Shown here: piece after piece, positions 42,864-50,645 of the stretch | How the letters are laid out: each line of letters starts with the position of its first letter | Position numbering within the stretch: the stretch's first letter is position 1 | Origin: Candidatus Brachybacterium merdavium | Lineage (GTDB): Bacteria > Actinomycetota > Actinomycetes > Actinomycetales > Dermabacteraceae | Reading direction: 5' to 3' | DNA: 64,000 nt | Assembly (NCBI GenBank): GCA_019118275.1 | Contig: DWZH01000079.1 | Span: 1-64,000 of the forward strand | Made by a program: the position numbers and the translations under genes | The notes under the pieces: generated by a model | Told to the model about the DNA's origin: nothing | The model's database searches: none | Seen by the model: only the letters and a program-made list of their open reading frames with translations

Positions 42864-43778
42864 ATGGACCCACGTCGCCTTCTGATCTTCCGCACGGTGG
42901 TGCGCAACGGCTCGATCGGGGCCGGCGCCCGTGAGCTGGGCTGGACACAGCCCGCGGTGTCCCAGCACCTGGCCGCCCTCGAGAAGGAGGTCGGCACCCA
43001 GCTGCTGCTGCGTTCCTCCTCCGGGGTCACCCCGACCGAGGCCGGCCGGCGTCTGGCCGCGCATGCGGAGGCGATCGCCGCCCAGCTTCACGCCGCCGAG
43101 GAGGAGCTGGCCGACATCACGGCGCTGCGCCGCGGCACGGTGCGCTTCGGGACCTTCCCGTCGGCCGCGGCCGTGATGCTGCCACCGGTGCTGGCCCGTC
43201 TGTCCGAGACCGCTCCGGACCTGGATGTCACCTTCGACGAGCTGGAGCCGCCGGATGCGGTGCTCGCCCTGCGCGAGGGAGAGCTGGACCTCGCACTGGT
43301 GTTCCGCTACCCCTGCTCCGACATCGACGCCGAGGGCACGCTGGAGTGGAGCCCGCTGGTCGAGGACCGGGTGCTGGCGGTGCTCCCGCCCGATCACCCC
43401 CGCGCCCACGATCCGGAGCTGCGACTGGCGGATCTGTCCGAGGACCGCTGGATCGCCGGCTGCGAGCGTTGCCGGGCGAACCTGATGAACAGCAGCCGTC
43501 GGGCCGGTTTCCAGCCGCGGGTGCGCCACTCGACCGACGACGCCAATGTGGTCCAGCGCCTGATCCTGCACGGCGGCGGCGTCGCGCTGCTGCCGGAGAC
43601 GGCGCTGGAGGCCGCCCCCTCCCCTGACGTGGTGGTGCGCGACCTGCCGGATCTGGAGACTCGCATGATCGGCGTCATCAACCGCCGCGGAGCCCTGTCG
43701 ATCCCTGCGGTCAGCGCCGTGCGCGATGCCCTGGTGGCCGAGGCGAACGAGCGGTCCTCGACCGCCGCGCTGATCTGA
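42864..43778 (+). CDS. LysR-family transcriptional regulator
   Basis: 304 residues. The N-terminal helix-turn-helix is MDPRRLLIFRTVVRNGSIGAGARELGWTQPAVSQHLAALEKEVG; the effector domain begins near 90 with GTVRFGTFPSAAAVMLPPVL and ends about 300. The start is set at 42864 because TACCAT sits 7 nt before it (leaderless); an in-frame ATG three codons earlier is inside that box spacing. Located right after the monooxygenase operon and likely its regulator; the inverted repeat upstream of itself and the palindrome at 37119 are different sequences, so this remains a guess. Confidence 0.88.
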   Translation: MDPRRLLIFRTVVRNGSIGAGARELGWTQPAVSQHLAALEKEVGTQLLLRSSSGVTPTEAGRRLAAHAEAIAAQLHAAEEELADITALRRGTVRFGTFPSAAAVMLPPVLARLSETAPDLDVTFDELEPPDAVLALREGELDLALVFRYPCSDIDAEGTLEWSPLVEDRVLAVLPPDHPRAHDPELRLADLSEDRWIAGCERCRANLMNSSRRAGFQPRVRHSTDDANVVQRLILHGGGVALLPETALEAAPSPDVVVRDLPDLETRMIGVINRRGALSIPAVSAVRDALVAEANERSSTAALI

Positions 43779-43811
43779 GCAGGCGCCCGGCCCCCCACGT
43801 ATCCTGGGCAG

Positions 43812-44321
43812 ATGGCCGCCTCTGACGACTCCGATGTCTCGACCGGGCCCGCAGCGGATCACCCCCGCACGCCGGTGACCGCCTGGCTGCGCCCTGTGCT
43901 GGTGCTGCTCGGCGGCATGGCGGTCGCCGCGCTGCTGGCCTGGAACGATCAGCTGATCCTGGCGGTGCCGCTGGCACTGCTGACGCTGCTGATGGCGTAC
44001 TGGACCAGTCCCCTGCGCTCGGGCCCGCACACCTCGCTGCGCCAGGCGCTGGAGCAGCGCGGCGATACGGTCGCGATCATCCTGTGGGCCCCGGGCAACC
44101 CGCTCTCGGCCCGGATGCAGACGGCGATCCGCGGGCAACGCCCGGACGTGCTGTGGGTCAACGTCTACCAGGATCCGGATGGCAGGAAGCTGCTCGATGA
44201 GCACGGCGGAACGGGCTCCCTCCCGCTGGTGATCGTGGGCCGGGACGTGGCGCGCGCCGCCACTGTCGGCGACCTGCTGGACATGCAGGAGGCCGGGCGC
44301 AAGCGGGCCACGGGCGGCTGA
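43812..44321 (+). CDS. Membrane-anchored thioredoxin/glutaredoxin-like protein without active-site cysteines
   Basis: 169 residues: two helices (LRPVLVLLGGMAVAALLAW and LAVPLALLTLLMAYW), then a domain DTVAIILWAPGNPLSARMQTA followed by VLWVNVYQDPDGRKLLDEHGGTGSLPLVIVG. The order strand-CxxC position-helix-strand-cis-Pro loop matches glutaredoxin-like proteins, but the CxxC is replaced by GNPL and the protein has no cysteine. So redox chemistry is unlikely; binding or structural role inferred. ATG 43812 lies 6 nt after TATCCT (leaderless). Confidence 0.6.
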   Translation: MAASDDSDVSTGPAADHPRTPVTAWLRPVLVLLGGMAVAALLAWNDQLILAVPLALLTLLMAYWTSPLRSGPHTSLRQALEQRGDTVAIILWAPGNPLSARMQTAIRGQRPDVLWVNVYQDPDGRKLLDEHGGTGSLPLVIVGRDVARAATVGDLLDMQEAGRKRATGG

Positions 44322-44340
44322 CGGCCCGTGCGGTCCGGGT

Positions 44341-44625
44341 TCAGGAGCCGGGGATGTGCCCGATCACCACGGCCCATTCGCGGGCGGTGCGATCGGTGAT
44401 CACGCCCTCGCGCTTGAAGGGATCGCCGTCCAGGGCAGCCAGGGCGGCCTCCTCCGACTCGGCCGTGACGATCAGCAGCGCCCCCGGATCTCCGCCCAGC
44501 GGACCGGACAGCAGCAGGGTCCCCTCGGCATGGAGCTCGGCCAGGTGGGCGCGGTGCTCGGGCCGGAAGGTCGCCACGCGATCGGCATCGTCGGTGTAGG
44601 TGTACTGGACGGCGAAGGTGGCCAT
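44341..44625 (-). CDS. YciI-family protein
   Basis: 94 residues: MATFAVQYTYTDDADRVATFRPEHRAHLAELHAEGTLLLSGPL and GALLIVTAESEEAALAALDGDPFKREGVI are the YciI ferredoxin-like barrel, with His near residues 24-27 as in relatives. The family is linked to muconolactone-isomerase-like folds and small-molecule chemistry. The ATG at 44625 has AGGAG at 6 nt. Convergent with the 43812 gene with 19 bp between stops. Confidence 0.85.
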   Translation of the reverse strand: MATFAVQYTYTDDADRVATFRPEHRAHLAELHAEGTLLLSGPLGGDPGALLIVTAESEEAALAALDGDPFKREGVITDRTAREWAVVIGHIPGS

Positions 44626-45006
44626 GGCTGCTCCTGGGGGTCGTGGTGGGACGCGGTGGATGGTGGGAGTCTTCCCCTCATCGTGCCGCATCGGGGGAGG
44701 TTCGGCCGCTCACCGTCCGAGACCCGTCCCTGGCCTGCGCCTTGTGGCAGGAGATCAGTGAGGCGCGGGGGCATGTCGTAGAACATCGGTGAGGCGCAGT
44801 TGGGCTCTGAAAACTTCCATCCAGTGGAAGATTTCAGAGCCCAACTACACCCACATCCCTGTCATGTCGCAGGACATCGGTGACGCTTGCGTATCAGGAC
44901 ATCAGTGAGGCTTGATGTCTCAGACCCGGCCGAGCCACGCCTCGCCGACACCACGCCTCGCCGACACCACGCCTCGCCGGTGCCAGGCCTCGGGCTGGTC
45001 CAGGAC
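44626..45006. other. Repeat-rich intergenic region
   Basis: No gene. It holds four related short repeats with the core ACATCGGTGAGGC or close variants (44746-44765, 44772-44797, 44863-44887, 44890-44913), a strong hairpin between the second and third (44798-44846), and three 16-bp units CACGCCTCGCCGACAC or close variants starting at 44937. The pattern looks like a scar of a lost mobile element, but no transposase sequence is present. Confidence 0.6.
44798..44846. repeat. 49-bp inverted repeat (hairpin)
   Basis: Arms 44798-44819 (beginning AGTTGGGCTCTGAAA) and 44825-44846 pair over 22 positions with one mismatch around the loop TCCAG. It is flanked on both sides by copies of the ATC(G/A)GTGA(G/C)GC repeat. 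It could be an insertion-sequence end, a terminator for the esterase side, or both. Confidence 0.8.
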
Positions 45007-45818
45007 TCACCGGATCGGGAGCCAGTCGAGCACATCCTGGATGCCCTCGTCCCAGAAGCCCCAGTCGTGGTCACCGGGACGCAGCCGGGAGACGAGGTCG
45101 ACGCCGCGCTCGTCGGCCGCGGCGATGAAACGGCGGTTCTGCTCGATCAGCTGGTCCTCGGTGCCGCAGTCCAGGAACAGTCGCGGCAGGGCGTCGGATC
45201 CTGGGTGCGGAGCAGTCCGAGCAGGTCGTCGGCGGTTCCACGCAGATCCGCCTCGCCCCAGATCCGCTGCGGGAGGGAGCCGTCGCGCAGGGAGAGATTC
45301 ATCGAAAGCAGGTCGACGGCACCGGAGAGGCTGGCGGCGGCCGCGAAGCGCTCCGGGTGGTTCAGGGCCAGCTTGAAGGCCCCGAAGCCGCCCATCGACA
45401 GGCCTGCGACGAAGGTGTCCTGGCGGGCGGTGGAGATGCGGAAGGTGCGGGCGAGCAGCTGCGGCAGCTCTTCCGCGATATAGGTCCAGTACTTCTCGCC
45501 GAGAGCCTCGTCGGCGTAGAAGGAGCGCCGCACCTCGGGCATCACCACGGCGATGCCCTTCGCGGTGGCGTAGCGCTCGATCGCGGTGCGCCGTTCCCAG
45601 ATGGTGCAGTCATCGCTCAGCCCGTGCAGGAGGTACAGCACGGGAACCCCGTCTGCGTCGGCTCCGCCCGCCGCATCGGACCCGCCTGGCCCGTCGGCCC
45701 CGCCTGCCCCGTCGGCTCCCTCCATGCCGATCCCGGCGGCTGCCTGCGGCATCAGCACCACCATGGAGGTGCCCATGTCGAGGGACTCGGCGAAGAAGTC
45801 GGTGCGCATGCGGATCAT
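45007..45818 (-). pseudogene. S-formylglutathione-hydrolase/EstA-type esterase, frameshifted
   Basis: The N-terminal frame from ATG 45818 (AGGAGA ribosome site) encodes an alpha/beta hydrolase: VPVLYLLHGLSDDCTIWERR, the nucleophile Ser in FVAGLSMGGFGAFKLALNHPERF. Near 45190-45193 the frame shifts: the original frame runs into nonsense and stops at 45147, while the other frame continues LPRLFLDCGTEDQLIEQNRRF to HDWGFWDEGIQDVLDW with its stop at 45007-45009, giving the normal family C-terminus with catalytic Asp/His. One missing base in the GGCG stretch explains it. Either a true mutation or a sequencing error. Confidence 0.85.
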
Positions 45819-45984
45819 CGGGATCTCCTGACAGGGGACGGGGACGGTTGACAGTGAGGCGGGGACGGGCGGCTCACCGGGCCGCTGACATCCTCCGGCC
45901 CGGGACGCGATGAGCGCACCCTCATTCAACCCGCATGCGCCGCTGACCGCACCTTCCTGCGCGGCGGCCGCCTACGATGAGCCG

Positions 45985-47490
45985 ATGAGCACCCCGACCT
46001 CTCCCGCGCCCTCCTGGATCCGCCACGCGATCTGCTGGCAGGTCTACCCGCTGGGCTTCTGCGGAGCGCCCCAGCGGCGGGAGGACCTGACCGGCGAGTC
46101 CTACGGGGACGCCGACGGCGAGAACGTCGTCCACCGACTGCCGCGTCTGCTGGGCTGGCTCGACCACCTGGTGGCCCTCGGCGCGAACGTGCTGCTGCTG
46201 AACCCGATCTTCGACTCGGTCTCCCACGGGTACGACACGCTCGATCATCGCCGCCTGGACCCTCGGCTGGGCGACCAGGCGGACTTCGATGCGCTGGTGG
46301 CCGCGTGTCGCGAGCGCGGCATCCGGCTGGTGCTCGACGGGGTCTTCAACCATGTCTCCGACCGCCACCCCCTGGCCCGGCGCGCGATCGCCGCCGGTCC
46401 GGACTCGGTCGAGGGGGCGCGCATCCGTTGGGCGGGGGAGCATCCCTACGGCTTCGAGGGCAATGACGACCTGATCGAGCTGAACCTCGCCGATGCGTTC
46501 GTGCAGAATGCGATCGTCGAGGTCATGGGTCTGTGGCTCGAGCGCGGGGCTGACGGATGGCGGCTGGATGCGATGTATGCGGCGGGCGCCGAGGCCTGGC
46601 GCCCCATCCTCGAGCGGGTACGGTCCGCCCACCCCGAGGCCTGGATCCTGGGCGAGGTCATCCATGGCGACTATCCGGCCTTCGCCGCAGGCTCCGGAGC
46701 GGACTCGATCACCCAGTACGAGCTGTGGAAGGCGACCTGGTCCGCGATCCGCGACACGAACCTGTTCGAGCTCGCCCATGCGATCGGTCGCCACCAGGGT
46801 TTCCTCGAGGCTGACGGCGGCCGACGGCCCCTGATCTTCGTGGGCAACCACGACACCACCCGCATCGCCTCCCAGCTGCCCGATGGCCGCGACCTCGCCC
46901 TCGCCTACGCCCTGATGGTGCTGCTGCCCGGCATCCCGGCCATCTACGCCGGTGACGAGTTCGGCGCGACCGGGGTGAAGGAGGAGCGCGCCGGCGGCGA
47001 TGACGCGGTGCGCCCTGTCTTCCCTGCCGATCCCGATCGGGTGATGCACGCTGCGGATCCGCAGGGCGAGGCCGCTGCGCCTGCCTCGCAGGATGATGCT
47101 GAGGTATTGCCCCCGCCGACGGGTCCCAGCGCACTCGCGCTGCTCAAGGAGTCCGCCGCACCGCGGATCCTGGAGGTCCATCGCCGGCTGGTAGCTGTCC
47201 GGCGGCGCCATTCGTGGTTGGCCGACGCCTCGGTCGTGGTGCGGCAGGCGTCCCTGGAGAACGCCTACGCCGAGCTGGTGCTGACCCCGCCCGCCGATGC
47301 GGGTGACGCGCATGCGGGCGACGCCGATGCGCCCGTCGGCCCCCTTGTGCTGGCAGTGAATCTGAGTGCGGAGGATCGGCCGGTCGGCGGGGAGATCCTC
47401 GAGGCGGTGTCCGGGGCGGACATGCTCGATGCCGTCGGTCCACCCGCGCCGGGGGTCGTGCCCGCGCACGGTCTGGCCGTGCTGCGCTGA
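45985..47490 (+). CDS. GH13 alpha-amylase-family enzyme
   Basis: 501 residues. TIM-barrel landmarks: WQVYPLGFCG, ANVLLLNPIFDSVSHGYDTLDH, GIRLVLDGVFNHVS, the nucleophile Asp in GADGWRLDAMYA, the acid Glu in WILGEVIHGD and the third Asp in FVGNHDTTR. The short subsite region and absence of a signal peptide suggest intracellular maltodextrin or trehalose-type glucosidase action. A Pro/Asp-rich insert lies near residues 340-380. ATG 45985 lies 6 nt after TACGAT, a leaderless start. Exact substrate unknown. Confidence 0.88.
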   Translation: MSTPTSPAPSWIRHAICWQVYPLGFCGAPQRREDLTGESYGDADGENVVHRLPRLLGWLDHLVALGANVLLLNPIFDSVSHGYDTLDHRRLDPRLGDQADFDALVAACRERGIRLVLDGVFNHVSDRHPLARRAIAAGPDSVEGARIRWAGEHPYGFEGNDDLIELNLADAFVQNAIVEVMGLWLERGADGWRLDAMYAAGAEAWRPILERVRSAHPEAWILGEVIHGDYPAFAAGSGADSITQYELWKATWSAIRDTNLFELAHAIGRHQGFLEADGGRRPLIFVGNHDTTRIASQLPDGRDLALAYALMVLLPGIPAIYAGDEFGATGVKEERAGGDDAVRPVFPADPDRVMHAADPQGEAAAPASQDDAEVLPPPTGPSALALLKESAAPRILEVHRRLVAVRRRHSWLADASVVVRQASLENAYAELVLTPPADAGDAHAGDADAPVGPLVLAVNLSAEDRPVGGEILEAVSGADMLDAVGPPAPGVVPAHGLAVLR

Positions 47491-47586
47491 CGAGGCACCC
47501 GGCTGTGCGACCTCGATGGCCCGGCTGTCGCAGGTGCTCACACGGCTGCGGGAGGGTCGGCACGTGCGCCGGGCATGATGGTCAGC

Positions 47587-48570
47587 ATGGACCCCGCCAT
47601 TCACCGAGGGGAGATGCCCCTCGCCGACCGCTACCGGCGCTTCGCCCGGCGCGAGGCGCGCGGCGTCTCCCTCGTCTACGAGACCTGGGCCGAGGCCGTC
47701 GCCGACGACGACGCCGTCCTGTCCCTGTTGAACACGCTGCCTCCGGGCAAGCAGCAGCCGAACCTGGTCTTCGCGGCCGCGCGGCTGCACGGCGCCGATA
47801 GTACCTACGACTCCTTCCGCTCCACGGTGTCGCAGCGGTGGGAGGAGGTGCGCGGGACGATCTCCGCCCGCGCGACCCAGACCAACGAGGCCGGCCGATG
47901 CGCGGTCCTGCTGCCGTTCCTGGCCGAGCTCCCCCAGCCGCTGGCCCTGATCGAGGTCGGTGCCTCGGCGGGGCTGTGCCTGCTGCCCGACCGCTACTCC
48001 TACCGGTACGGCGACCGGCCCGCCCTTGATCCCCGTGAAGGCCCCTCCCAGGTGACGCTGCCGTGCGAGCTCGGTCCCGGCCTGTCCCCACCACGTGCCA
48101 TACCGGAGGTGGTGTGGCGGGCCGGGATCGACCTGGACCCGGTCGATGTCACCGATGACCGCGCCCGCACGTGGCTGCAGACGCTGATCTGGCCCGAGCA
48201 CGAAGAGCGCCGTGAGCGGTTGCAAGGGGCGTTGTGCATCGCGCGCCGGGATCCACCCCGGGTGGTTCGCGGGAACCTGCTCCAGGCGCTCCCCTCCCTG
48301 ATCGCCGAGGTGCCCGAGGGGGCCACGCCGGTGGTGTTCCACAGCGCGGTGCTGGCCTACCTGGCCGCCGAGGACCGCTCGCGCTTCGTCGAGCTCGTCA
48401 GCGGCCTGCCCGGGCACTGGATCAGCAACGAGGGCACGGAGGTGCTCGATTCCGCCTCCTCGCCGCAGCTCACCGCAGCCGACGGCCGGTTCGTCGTGGC
48501 GGTCGATGGGCATCCGCGTGTCTACGCGGATCCCCACGGCCGCTCCTTGACCGCCCTCGACCGCTCGTGA
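47587..48570 (+). CDS. DUF2332-family protein
   Basis: 327 residues matching the DUF2332 pattern: YRRFARREARGVSLVYETWA, SLLNTLPPGKQQPNLVFAAAR, QTNEAGRCAVLLPFLAELPQPLALIEVGASAGLCLLPDRYSYRY and WISNEGTEVL. Function unknown; the GASAGL region resembles a methyltransferase SAM loop. Start set at ATG 47587, 7 nt after CATGAT; two in-frame ATGs at 47575 and 47578 would fall inside that box. Confidence 0.8.
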   Translation: MDPAIHRGEMPLADRYRRFARREARGVSLVYETWAEAVADDDAVLSLLNTLPPGKQQPNLVFAAARLHGADSTYDSFRSTVSQRWEEVRGTISARATQTNEAGRCAVLLPFLAELPQPLALIEVGASAGLCLLPDRYSYRYGDRPALDPREGPSQVTLPCELGPGLSPPRAIPEVVWRAGIDLDPVDVTDDRARTWLQTLIWPEHEERRERLQGALCIARRDPPRVVRGNLLQALPSLIAEVPEGATPVVFHSAVLAYLAAEDRSRFVELVSGLPGHWISNEGTEVLDSASSPQLTAADGRFVVAVDGHPRVYADPHGRSLTALDRS

Positions 48571-48710
48571 CCCGGGTCGGGTCCGCCCTGCCCCTGCGCA
48601 GCGACGGTCCGGTCCGCCGATAGTCGTAGCCGGCCGCCGCCGGACCGCGACTGCCGATGGAGGCCCTCCGAGGCAGAGCGCCGATGCCTTCGCGAGGCAC
48701 GGGAGGTGGA

Positions 48711-49850
48711 ATGGAGGTCATGAGCGTCCCGACCCACCCGCCCGAGCCCGATGCCGCCACCGCCGCTGCCACTTCCACTTCCACCGCTACCGAGCCCGCT
48801 TCGGGATCCGCCGATGCGCAGGCCGCCGAGCAGGCCAGGGACCGGGAGCTGCTGCGGCTGGCCGCGGTCACCACCGGCTGGTGGGCGCATGGCCTGGTGA
48901 GGCTGCTGCTGGCGTCCGCGCTGGTCTACTACGGCGTCGCCAAACTGGTGCTGGGGCAGTTCGGCGTCGCCGATACGGGGGATGCCCTGATCACACAGGG
49001 CGAGATGAGCCCGATGGGGATGCTGTGGCGGATGGTGGCGCTGTCACCGCTGTTCCAGTTCCTCGCGGGTCTCACCGAATTCGGGGCCGCGCTGGCCCTG
49101 CTGTGGCGACGCACGGTTCCGCTGGGCGGACTGCTCGCCTTCGCCTCGATGGTGTTCGTGTTCGTGCTGAACCTCGGCTACGACGTGCCGGTCAAACAGA
49201 TCTCCCTGGCCCTGGCGCTGCTGTCGCTGATCGTGCTGATCCCGTGGATGGGGCGACTGACCCGGGCGGTGCTGGGCCGGGGCCAGATTCCCCGCGGACG
49301 CGTTCCCGTCCTGATCCCCTGGCGTCCCGTCTCCCGCATCACCGACATCGTCGGCCCCCTCGCGGCGCTCGGCCTGGTGGCGGGGCTCAGCTGGAGCGTG
49401 ACCAGCATGTACCCCGACACCAGCCGGGACGATTCCGCACCGGCCGGGGTGTGGACCGTCGCCTCTGACACCGCGGCTCCCGCCGAGCAGCTGGCCGAGG
49501 ACACCCGCTGGCAGCAGGTCGCCTTCGGGGACATCTCCTACGAAGGCTCGGGGATGATGCAGCTGCGCCTGGCCGACGGCGAACTGCTGGCCGGGACCTA
49601 CGAGCGCACCGATGACGAGAGCGTGAAGGCGACCCTGCGCCCGCTGCGCGAGGAGGGGCAGAGCATCCGCGAGCACAATGAGCTCCCGCCGCTGGAGATG
49701 ATGCTGACCATCGTCGAGCAGGCCGACGGGACCTTGCATGTGACCGGCGATGACGTCGACCTGGTGCTCACCGAGGATGCCTCCGGCAGGGTGCTCTACG
49801 ACCGCGAGCACGGCTGGGGCCCACGCCCCGACGCCCCTTTCAACCGCTGA
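48711..49850 (+). CDS. DoxX-like membrane protein with C-terminal extracytoplasmic domain
   Basis: 379 residues: acidic Ala/Thr-rich N-terminus, four helices of the DoxX/MauE kind (HGLVRLLLASALVYYGVAKLV, LFQFLAGLTEFGAALALLWRR, GGLLAFASMVFVFVLNLGYDV and SLALALLSLIVLIPWMG), a fifth helix near 240, then ~150 polar residues outside the membrane (QQVAFGDISYEGSGMMQLRLADGELLAGTYERT). GGGAGG lies 4-5 nt before ATG 48711; ATG 48720 is an alternative. Respiratory or redox role in relatives; here unknown. Confidence 0.65.
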   Translation: MEVMSVPTHPPEPDAATAAATSTSTATEPASGSADAQAAEQARDRELLRLAAVTTGWWAHGLVRLLLASALVYYGVAKLVLGQFGVADTGDALITQGEMSPMGMLWRMVALSPLFQFLAGLTEFGAALALLWRRTVPLGGLLAFASMVFVFVLNLGYDVPVKQISLALALLSLIVLIPWMGRLTRAVLGRGQIPRGRVPVLIPWRPVSRITDIVGPLAALGLVAGLSWSVTSMYPDTSRDDSAPAGVWTVASDTAAPAEQLAEDTRWQQVAFGDISYEGSGMMQLRLADGELLAGTYERTDDESVKATLRPLREEGQSIREHNELPPLEMMLTIVEQADGTLHVTGDDVDLVLTEDASGRVLYDREHGWGPRPDAPFNR

Positions 49851-50007
49851 GACCGGACCGAACGCACGCCAGATCCGGGATCAGTCGCCTCTGGGGTCCG
49901 GGGCGTCGGTCGGAAAACCGATCACCGAGGCCCGAGGTGTCGGTCGCCGACCGGTCGGCCCGGATCGCGGGCGGGCCCGCTCAGGAGCGAGGCGATATTC
50001 TCGCCCC

Positions 50008-50391
50008 ATGAACACCCGATCGACCGCCGCGCGCTCCTCTGCCCTGTCCCTCAAGCCCGCCGACGCCGTGAGCACCGCTCCCGTGGTGGCGGCCGGCCTG
50101 ATCGGCGGCTGGCTCATCGCCCGAGAGACTGGGATCCGTCCGCTCGGCGGAATGGCGCTGGGCGCGGCCGGCCTGTACGCCGGACGCACCTGGCTGGCTC
50201 GCCGCGGCGCCGCCACCACCGCCGTGCTCGGCGCGACGTACGTGCTCGGCTTCGGGCTCTCGCACCCACTGGCGAAGAAGATCGGTGCCTGGCCGGCGGT
50301 GCTGACCGTCACCGGGGTCGCCGCCGGTGCCGCAGCGGTGCTGAGCGACGCGGCCTACGGGGAGTGGACTCCCGCCGCGCCGCAGGACTGA
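50008..50391 (+). CDS. Small membrane protein
   Basis: 127 residues with about four helices (VVAAGLIGGWLIARETGIRPLGGMALGAAGLYAG, TTAVLGATYVLGFGLSHPLAKKIGAWPAVLTVTGVAAGAAAVL). Conserved in actinobacteria by general look, function unknown. ATG 50008 lies 6 nt after TATTCT, a leaderless start. Confidence 0.7.
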   Translation: MNTRSTAARSSALSLKPADAVSTAPVVAAGLIGGWLIARETGIRPLGGMALGAAGLYAGRTWLARRGAATTAVLGATYVLGFGLSHPLAKKIGAWPAVLTVTGVAAGAAAVLSDAAYGEWTPAAPQD

Positions 50392-50645
50392 ACCGGCGGC
50401 GCGGGGCTGAGTCGGTCCCACAGCACCGAGCCGGCACTGCGGGGCTGAGCCGGCGCGGCGAGCCGTTGCCCTGGCCGCCGAACGCGGAACGACACCGGCA
50501 CCGCCGGCGCGACCCTCGGCCCCGTCCCCCTTCTCGTCACCGGGAATCGAGGCGTCCTGGTACCGGTTGCCTCGATGGTTGACTAGGCTAAGTCTTCGGC
50601 CCCGACCGTCGGGGCCCCCGCTTCCCTCCGAGGACTTCTTCACCC

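Noticed and set aside
40884-44204. 1106-codon open frame on the minus strand
   Set aside because: It runs antisense through the monooxygenase, LysR and thioredoxin-like genes, all with strong family motifs. Long antisense frames are expected in very G+C-rich DNA.
44862-45074. Separate 70-residue minus-strand gene
   Set aside because: This frame is not the one encoding the esterase C-terminus and has no family signal; it overlaps the true frameshifted coding region.
45922-48537. 871-codon minus-strand open frame
   Set aside because: Antisense to the GH13 and DUF2332 genes; its translation shows no family motif and is rich in Gly/Arg/Gln.
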